Shown here: positions 59,003 through 64,000 of the stretch, piece by piece | Position numbering within the stretch: the first letter of the stretch is position 1 | Layout of the letters: each line of letters opens with the position of its first letter | Origin: Skermanella sp. TT6 | GTDB lineage: Bacteria > Pseudomonadota > Alphaproteobacteria > Azospirillales > Azospirillaceae | Direction of reading: 5' to 3' | Length of the DNA: 64,000 nt | NCBI RefSeq assembly: GCF_016653635.2 | Contig: NZ_CP067420.1 | Location: 3,507,501 to 3,571,500, forward strand | The notes under the pieces: generated by a model | The model's input: only the letters and a program-made list of their open reading frames with translations | What the model was told of the DNA's origin: nothing | The model's database searches: none | Position numbers and translations under genes: made by a program

Positions 59003-59305
59003 CAGGCTTTCCTAGAGAGTAATGGATTTGACACAATCAAGTGCTCATTCGTCATTATCGCGCCTGAGCCTCGACACCTGAAGAACGCGAAGGAATACCG
59101 GAAAAATTCATTCACTCTGCATCGGACCAAGGGCTTATCCCAATGCGCCGGCACTGGCACGGCCGCCTGATACTTTGGGGCTAAATCCTAATAGATAGGC
59201 TTGCTATGCATCCTGGTTCGGGTACGTACTTCCCGCAGTCCGGGATCAGCATTTCCGGATTTCAGCGTTCTTCATGCCCCACCAGGGGATCACCAAGGTG
59301 CAGCC
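59003..59305. other. 303-bp divergent intergenic region
   Basis: It separates galE (minus) from the glycosyltransferase pair (plus). The left 120 bases are AT-rich and likely hold the galE promoter. An open frame continues upstream of the glycosyltransferase start but lacks codon support. No inverted repeat stood out. Confidence 0.5.
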
Positions 59306-60487
59306 ATGCATCGGGAAACATCTCCGACCGTTTCGAAGCCATCGCGGCCCAGCCCGTCCCGGTCGCGCCTGGTCGTCTTCAGCGACGATTGGGGCCGTCA
59401 CCCCAGCAGTACCCAGCATCTCGTCCGGCATCTCCTGCCGCGCTTCGAGGTGGACTGGGTCAACACGATCGGCACCCGCCGCCCCGGCCTGACCCGCGCC
59501 GACCTGGCGCGCGCGGTGGAGAAGGCAGCCTCATGGTTCCGGACGGCCGGCGCCGCCAAGCCGGAGGCTTCGGAAGACCCCGCTCCCCGGATCCACTCCC
59601 CCGTCCACTGGCCGGGCTTCAAGAACCGGGCCGAGCGCGCGCTGAACCGCAGGTTGCTGCGGCGGGCGCTGGCCCCCGTGCTGGAACGTGACCCCGCCCC
59701 GGCGGCGGTGATCACGACGGTGCCGATAACCGCGGATCTGGCCGCCGACTTTCCCGGCCTGAACTGGATCTACTATTGCGTGGACGACTTCGCCGAGTGG
59801 CCGGGGCTGGACGGCGGGACCCTGCGGACCCTGGAACGCGACCTGCTGAACCATGCCTCCGGCGTGATCTGCGTTTCCGAGGTGCTGCGCCGGCGCCTGT
59901 CGGGGTTGGGCTTCGACGCGCGGCTCCTGACCCACGGCATCGACCTGGATCACTGGAGCGGCGTGCGCCGCCGCCCCCTGTGCGGACCGGGGCGGCGCCC
60001 CATCGCGCTCTACTGGGGCCATGCCGACCGCAGGCTGGATGCCGACATCTGCCTGACCCTGGCCGAGACCTGCGACCTGAGGATGGTCGGCCGGCACGAC
60101 GACGTGGACGAGCGGCTGGCCCGGAGCCCCGCCGTCACCTGGCTCGGCCCCGTCCCCTATGACCGCCTGCCGGACCTCGCGGAGGATGCCGACGTCCTGG
60201 TGATGCCCTATGCCGACCTGCCCGTCACCCGGGCCATGCAGCCCCTGAAGCTGAAGGAGTATCTGGCGACCGGCCTGCCGGTGGTGGCGACTCCCCTCCC
60301 CGCCAACCGGGCCTGGGCCGACGCCCTGGACCTGACCGCCGACCCAACCCGCTTCGCCTCCCTGTGCCTGCATCGGGCGCGCCGCTCCCTGCCGGAGGCC
60401 CAGGCGCGGGCCCGCGCCCGCCTCTCCGGGGAAGGCTGGGACGCCAAGGCGGCGCAGTTCGAACGCTGGATCACGGCATCGTCATGA
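59306..60487 (+). CDS. Glycosyltransferase (TuaH-like, GT-B)
   Basis: 393 residues. The N-terminus has RLVVFSDDWGRHPSSTQHLV, a disordered Ser/Arg tail before it, and a GT-B organisation: IYYCVDDFAEWPGLDGGTLR, then GVICVSEVLRRRLSGLGFDA, ALYWGHADRRLDADICLTLA at the domain border and VLVMPYADLPVTRAMQPLK, followed by LKEYLATGLPVVATPLP. This order is that of TuaH/UDP-galactofuranosyl-like transferases. ATG 59306 is preceded by AAGG. The stop overlaps the next start (ATGA). Confidence 0.84.
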   Translation: MHRETSPTVSKPSRPSPSRSRLVVFSDDWGRHPSSTQHLVRHLLPRFEVDWVNTIGTRRPGLTRADLARAVEKAASWFRTAGAAKPEASEDPAPRIHSPVHWPGFKNRAERALNRRLLRRALAPVLERDPAPAAVITTVPITADLAADFPGLNWIYYCVDDFAEWPGLDGGTLRTLERDLLNHASGVICVSEVLRRRLSGLGFDARLLTHGIDLDHWSGVRRRPLCGPGRRPIALYWGHADRRLDADICLTLAETCDLRMVGRHDDVDERLARSPAVTWLGPVPYDRLPDLAEDADVLVMPYADLPVTRAMQPLKLKEYLATGLPVVATPLPANRAWADALDLTADPTRFASLCLHRARRSLPEAQARARARLSGEGWDAKAAQFERWITASS

Positions 60488-61641
60488 ACGTCATCGTCCC
60501 TCCCGGCGGCGGCGCCGTCGATGCCGTCACGGTGCTGCATACCCGGATCGTAACCGGAACCGGCGGCGGGCCGGAAAAGACCATCTTCAATTCGCCCCGC
60601 TACATGCGCGGCACCGGCTACCGCGAACTGGCCTGCTATCTGCGCCCGCCGGGCGATCCGGGATTCGAGGTGCTGCGAAGGCGGGCGTCCGCCAAGGACT
60701 GCCCGCTGATCGAGGTGGACGATGCCTCCGCCTTCAGCCCGGCGAGCCTGCGTCGCCTGGCGGCGGTCTGCCGGGAGAACGATGTCAGGATCTGGCACGG
60801 CCACGACTACAAGACGAACCTGTTCGGCGTGCTGCTGAAGCCGCTGCTCGGCTTCAAGCTGGTGACGACGGTCCACGGCTGGGTCAAGCATACCTCCAAG
60901 ACGCCGCTCTATTACGCGATCGATCGCTGGACGCTGCCGCGCCATGACCAGGTGATCGTCGTGTCGTCCGACCTGTACGAGCGCTGCCGCGCCGGCGGCG
61001 TTCCGGAGGACCGGCTGCACCTGATCGAGAACGCCATCGACACGGAGGATTTCCGCCGGACCGGCCCCGCCGTCCTGGCTTCGGAGCGCGGCCACCTGCC
61101 CCCCGGCCGCCTGCTGGTCGGCGCCGTCGGGCGGCTGTCCCCCGAGAAGGGGTTCGACCTGCTGATCCGGGCGGTCGCGCAACTGATCGGCGAGGGCCTG
61201 GACCTGGAACTGTGGATCGCCGGCGAGGGCGAGGAGAAGGCGGCGCTTGAGGCCCAGGCCGCCGCGACGGGGCATGGCGACCGCATCCGGCTGCTGGGCT
61301 TCCGGGCCGACACGGTCGGGCTGTTCGAGTGCTTCGACCTGTTCTGCCTGTCCAGCCTCCGCGAGGGCTTGCCCAACGTGGTTCTGGAAGCGATGGCGAT
61401 GGAGGTGCCGGTGCTGGCGACCCGGTGCGGCGGCATCGACAGCTTCGCCCGCGACGGCACCGACATGCTGACGGTCGACGCCGGGTCGGCCGAAGCCCTG
61501 GCCGGCGGCCTGCGCCGCCTGGCCGGCGACCCGGAAACGCGGCGCCGGCTCGCCCGGGCGGCCCGGCGGCGGATCGAGTCCGAATTCGGCTTCCGCCGCC
61601 GCATGGACCGCATGGCCGAGGTCTACGGCCTGCTCTGGTGA
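60484..61641 (+). CDS. Family 4 glycosyltransferase
   Basis: 385 residues, GT-B fold. Acceptor-side region HTRIVTGTGGGPEKTIFN near residues 20-37; WHGHDYKTNLFGVLLK and TTVHGWVK in the N-domain; LLVGAVGRLSPEKGFDLLIR starts the donor domain, and the E-x7-E motif is SLREGLPNVVLEAMAMEVPV. It is similar to capsule and EPS transferases. It is translationally coupled to the preceding glycosyltransferase and ends eight bases before the convergent SDR gene. Confidence 0.9.
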   Translation: MNVIVPPGGGAVDAVTVLHTRIVTGTGGGPEKTIFNSPRYMRGTGYRELACYLRPPGDPGFEVLRRRASAKDCPLIEVDDASAFSPASLRRLAAVCRENDVRIWHGHDYKTNLFGVLLKPLLGFKLVTTVHGWVKHTSKTPLYYAIDRWTLPRHDQVIVVSSDLYERCRAGGVPEDRLHLIENAIDTEDFRRTGPAVLASERGHLPPGRLLVGAVGRLSPEKGFDLLIRAVAQLIGEGLDLELWIAGEGEEKAALEAQAAATGHGDRIRLLGFRADTVGLFECFDLFCLSSLREGLPNVVLEAMAMEVPVLATRCGGIDSFARDGTDMLTVDAGSAEALAGGLRRLAGDPETRRRLARAARRRIESEFGFRRRMDRMAEVYGLLW

Positions 61642-61649
61642 GACCCGTT

Positions 61650-62615
61650 TCAGCGGCGCGCGGCGAACACCCCGGCGGCGATCACCCCGGCCGCGGCGAG
61701 CCCTGCGAGCATCAGGGATTGCGATCCGCTCGTCTGTTGCCGGTAGCCGCCGGAGGCGCCGGTCCCCTGGGGCACCGGCCTGAACAGCGAGCCGTGGGTA
61801 TAGGGCGACGGCGCCGCCCGCCGGAAATAACGCCTCAGGCCGCGCGCCATCACCTCCTCCGTCAGGGCCGGCGCCAGGGTGTGGGCCAGCTTGGTCAGCG
61901 GCGCCAGCGCGCCGACGCTGACGCCGCGCCGGGGGCGCAGCGCCAGCCCGACCATCGCGTCGGCCACCCGCTCGGGCGGGACCAGCGGCGATCCGGGCTT
62001 CAGCTCCTTGCCCATGTAATTGCCGCCGTGCTGGTACCCCGGCGTGTCGATCACTGCGGGGAACACGTTGCAGACATGGATGTCGGGCCACTCCTCCAGT
62101 TCCAGCCGCAGGCTCTGGGTGAAGCCTTCCAGGCCGAACTTGCTCGCGGCGTAGGCGGCGGCGAAGGGCGGCGCGATCCAGGCGCCGAACGAGATGTTGG
62201 TGATCAGCGTGCCGTGGCCCTGCTCCAGGAAATAGGGCAGCACGGCATGGGTGCCGTTCATGCTGCCGAACAGGTTGGTCTCGATCACCTGCCGGTGGGA
62301 GGCCATGGGCACGTCGGCGAACGGCCCGACCAGGCCGATGCCGGCATTGTTGATCCAGACGTCGATCTCGCCGAACCGCTCGGCCGCCTCCTCCGCCAGA
62401 AGGCGCATGTCGTCCAGTTCGGTCACGTCGGACGGAATGGCGATCACGTCGGCGCCGTGGCTCCGGCATTCGGCGGCAACCTCGTCCAGCGCCTCGTCGC
62501 GGCGGGCGGCAAGGGCCAGGTTGGCGCCCTGCCGGGCGAAGGCGACGGCTGTCGCCCGGCCGATGCCGCTCGAAGCGCCGGTGATGACGACCGTGGAATT
62601 TCGCAGGCTGCGCAT
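61650..62615 (-). CDS. Short-chain dehydrogenase with C-terminal membrane tail
   Basis: 321 residues. The nucleotide motif is VVITGASSGIGRATAVAFAR, the catalytic residues are Ser in NISFGAWIAPP and Tyr-x3-Lys in AAYAASKFGLEG, and the loop NNAGIGLVGPF is standard. It is a classical SDR, with NADP likely because of Arg in ALAARRDEALDEV. The C-terminus adds about 60 residues ending in SLMLAGLAAAGVIAAGVFAA, which should anchor it in the membrane. The substrate is unknown. Close to the glycosyltransferases, but on the other strand. Confidence 0.88.
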   Translation of the reverse strand: MRSLRNSTVVITGASSGIGRATAVAFARQGANLALAARRDEALDEVAAECRSHGADVIAIPSDVTELDDMRLLAEEAAERFGEIDVWINNAGIGLVGPFADVPMASHRQVIETNLFGSMNGTHAVLPYFLEQGHGTLITNISFGAWIAPPFAAAYAASKFGLEGFTQSLRLELEEWPDIHVCNVFPAVIDTPGYQHGGNYMGKELKPGSPLVPPERVADAMVGLALRPRRGVSVGALAPLTKLAHTLAPALTEEVMARGLRRYFRRAAPSPYTHGSLFRPVPQGTGASGGYRQQTSGSQSLMLAGLAAAGVIAAGVFAARR

Positions 62616-62664
62616 GGGATGCCTTTCTGTCTTGGATAGGATTCCCATGACAACAGCGGAGGAG

Positions 62665-62704
62665 GGGCGGCGTCCCGCCGCCCGAGGTGCGCGGGACGCG
62701 CACC
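62665..62704. terminator. Tandem GC hairpins between the orphan binding protein and SDR genes
   Basis: Two hairpins: GGGCGGC/GCCGCCC (about 62665-62683) and GGTGCGC/GCGCACC (62686-62704). They lie just before the end of the binding-protein gene. No T-run follows, so termination is only possible. Confidence 0.4.
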
Positions 62705-62722
62705 CTCCCCCGGGCGACAGCT

Positions 62723-63829
62723 TTATCGCGCCGACACTTGGCCGTACTTCCCGTCCTGCCAGGAATACATGACGTAGGCCGGCTCGGTCAGGTCGCCCTT
62801 GTCGTCGAAGTCCAGCGGACCGATCACCGTGTCGAAGGTCCCCTCGCGGAGCGCGTCGGCGACGGCATCCGGCTCCGGTTCGCCGGCCGCCTCGATGCCC
62901 TGGGCCAGCACCTGCAGGGCCGCGTAGCTGTAGAGCGTGAAGAAGGCCGGGTCGATGCCGTCCGCGCGGAGTTGCTCGATCACGGGGGCGGCGGTCGGAT
63001 TGGCGGTCGGGTCCGGGCTGAAGGTGAACAGGGTCCCGGCCCCGCTCTCCCCGGTGATGGCCCAGAAGTCCGGGTTGGACAGGCCGTCGCCCGCGACCAG
63101 CACGGCGTCCATGCCGGCGTTGCCCATCTGGCGGACGATCTGGCCGGCTTCCGCGTGGTAGCCGCCGAAATAGACCGTGTTCACGCCTTCCGACTTCATC
63201 TTGGTGACCAGGGCGGAAAAATCGCTCTCGCCCGGATTGACCGAGCCGGTCATGACCGGCTGGATGCCCTTCTCGGCGAGCCGCTTGGCCGTGGCGTCGG
63301 CCAGCCCGCTGCCGTAGGCCTGCTTGTCGTGGATGATCGCGACCTTGGGGTTCTGGATCTGCGCCGCGATGTGGTCGGCGGCCACCTGCCCCTGCTGGTC
63401 GTCGCGCCCCGCCACCCGGAAGACGTTGTCCAGGCCGCGCTCGGTCAGCACCGGCGCGGTCGCGGTCGGCGAGATCATGACGATCCCCTCCTCCGAATAG
63501 ACGTCGGAGGCCGGCACCGACGGTCCCGTGCACATGTGGCCGATGACGAACCGGATGCCGTCGTTGACGATCTGGTTGGCGGCGGAGACGCCCTGCTTGG
63601 GGTCGCAGGCGTCGTCATAGACCTTGACGCCGATCTCCTCTCCGTTGATCCCGCCCTTGGCGTTGATCTCCTTCGCGGCGGCCTCGACGCCGCTGCGCAT
63701 CTGCTCGCCGAACGATGCCATGGAACCCGTCACGGCAGTCACGACGCCGACCTGGATCTCCGCCTGCGCGGCGCCCGCGGTCGAGGCGAGCATCGCCAGC
63801 GCCGCGAGGGAAACGGATGTCCTGTACAT
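62723..63829 (-). CDS. Branched-chain amino acid-type periplasmic binding protein
   Basis: 368 residues, type I binding fold of LivJ/LivK type. Signal peptide 1-23 (MYRTSVSLAALAMLASTAGA, AQA-E). IQVGVVTAVTGSMASFGEQM, GVKVYDDACDPKQGVSAANQ and VIGHMCTGPSVPASDVY are the LivJ/K blocks, the last containing the disulfide-linked binding loop. It binds leucine, isoleucine, valine or a related amino acid. No permease or ATPase gene adjoins it in the window, so it may feed the LivHMGF transporter elsewhere. Confidence 0.92.
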   Translation of the reverse strand: MYRTSVSLAALAMLASTAGAAQAEIQVGVVTAVTGSMASFGEQMRSGVEAAAKEINAKGGINGEEIGVKVYDDACDPKQGVSAANQIVNDGIRFVIGHMCTGPSVPASDVYSEEGIVMISPTATAPVLTERGLDNVFRVAGRDDQQGQVAADHIAAQIQNPKVAIIHDKQAYGSGLADATAKRLAEKGIQPVMTGSVNPGESDFSALVTKMKSEGVNTVYFGGYHAEAGQIVRQMGNAGMDAVLVAGDGLSNPDFWAITGESGAGTLFTFSPDPTANPTAAPVIEQLRADGIDPAFFTLYSYAALQVLAQGIEAAGEPEPDAVADALREGTFDTVIGPLDFDDKGDLTEPAYVMYSWQDGKYGQVSAR

Positions 63830-63855
63830 CTCTGATGGCTCCTACCCGTACTTCC

Positions 63856-63889
63856 ACGCTTCTCTTGGATTTACGCTTCTCTTGGGATT
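63856..63889. repeat. 17-bp tandem repeat upstream of the orphan binding-protein gene
   Basis: ACGCTTCTCTTGGATTT (63856-63872) and ACGCTTCTCTTGGGATT (63873-63889) follow one another; 15 of 17 bases agree. It lies in the 68-base gap before the start codon, on the leader side of the gene. Confidence 0.85.
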
Positions 63890-63897
63890 GCCGGCCG

Positions 63898-64000
63898 TCA
63901 CTGGTCGTTCCGCTCCGGACCGATGATCGTGCTGGCTTCGGCGCCGTACTCGAACTCCGGCGCGTTATCCAGTTCCTCCTGGCCCAGGGTCGTGACCAGC
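63898..64000 (-). CDS. Protein C-terminus, possibly PRC-barrel (5' end outside window)
   Basis: The minus-strand frame is open to the window edge and ends LVTTLGQEELDNAPEFEYG then a short acidic tail. The EELDNAPEFEY stretch resembles the end of PRC-barrel proteins, small beta-barrel domains often found in stress- or photosynthesis-linked proteins. Only 34 residues are visible, so the assignment is tentative. It lies upstream of the binding-protein gene on the same strand. Confidence 0.45.
   Translation of the reverse strand, partial: LVTTLGQEELDNAPEFEYGAEASTIIGPERNDQ

Overview
The window is GC-rich, densely packed bacterial chromosome. Its gene set is typical of alphaproteobacteria: a PhyR-type general stress regulator, a phasin, a urease operon ordered D-A-B-C-E-F-G, a liv-type ABC transporter, and many sensor kinases. 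The overall flavour is Rhodospirillales, near Azospirillum or Skermanella. This placement is inferred from gene content and protein style, not from a database search. I see no insertion sequence, integrase, prophage or CRISPR array. Both ends cut genes: a PhoD-like phosphatase at the left and a short C-terminus, possibly of a PRC-barrel protein, at the right.

Layout. 0-5.3 kb: PhoD-like phosphatase, TPR-methyltransferase fusion, lytic transglycosylase, rlmJ, phasin. 5.7-10.4 kb: five-gene branched-chain amino acid/amide ABC transporter (minus strand). 10.7-16.4 kb: small stress membrane protein and complete urease operon. 16.5-20.9 kb: phoU, pentapeptide-repeat protein, MarR regulator, N-carbamoylputrescine amidase. 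21.1-30 kb: exopolysaccharide locus with a very large multi-SLBB exporter, three glycosyltransferases, a Wzz-like copolymerase, a Wzy-like polymerase and an XRE regulator. 30.2-35.5 kb: receiver protein, then a sugar-binding lipoprotein coupled to a hybrid histidine kinase. 35.6-41.6 kb: aspartoacylase-like hydrolase, metal-sensor-type ArsR regulator, N-formylglutamate amidohydrolase, HD phosphohydrolase, fabI, amidase, DUF2256 protein. 41.7-46.8 kb: GlsB-like protein, PhyR-like regulator, SNase-like protein, an ammonium transporter fused to a histidine kinase, DMT exporter. 46.8-50.7 kb: hypothetical, kinase/regulator pair and a lipoprotein in their operon. 51.4-53.7 kb: three-gene envelope-stress-like operon with a holin-family protein. 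53.8-64 kb: HpcH/HpaI aldolase, second sugar-polymer locus (three glycosyltransferases, galE, methyltransferase, FemAB-fold GNAT), a tRNA-like gene, an SDR and an orphan amino acid-binding protein.

How the parts connect. One recurring theme is nitrogen scavenging: amino acid/amide uptake, urease, carbamoylputrescine and formylglutamate hydrolysis, a general amidase and the Amt-kinase fusion. A second is the cell envelope and surface: two polysaccharide loci, a transglycosylase, lipoprotein-linked signalling and holin-like stress proteins. The most unusual items are (1) a tRNA-like gene that folds well except for a six-base anticodon loop, convergent with a FemAB-fold protein; (2) the Amt-histidine kinase fusion with an intact transport core; (3) the binding-lipoprotein/hybrid-kinase pair without a transporter; and (4) sigma-EcfG-like promoter matches before three stress-type loci. 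Several perfect inverted repeats upstream of regulators or operons are listed as candidate operators.
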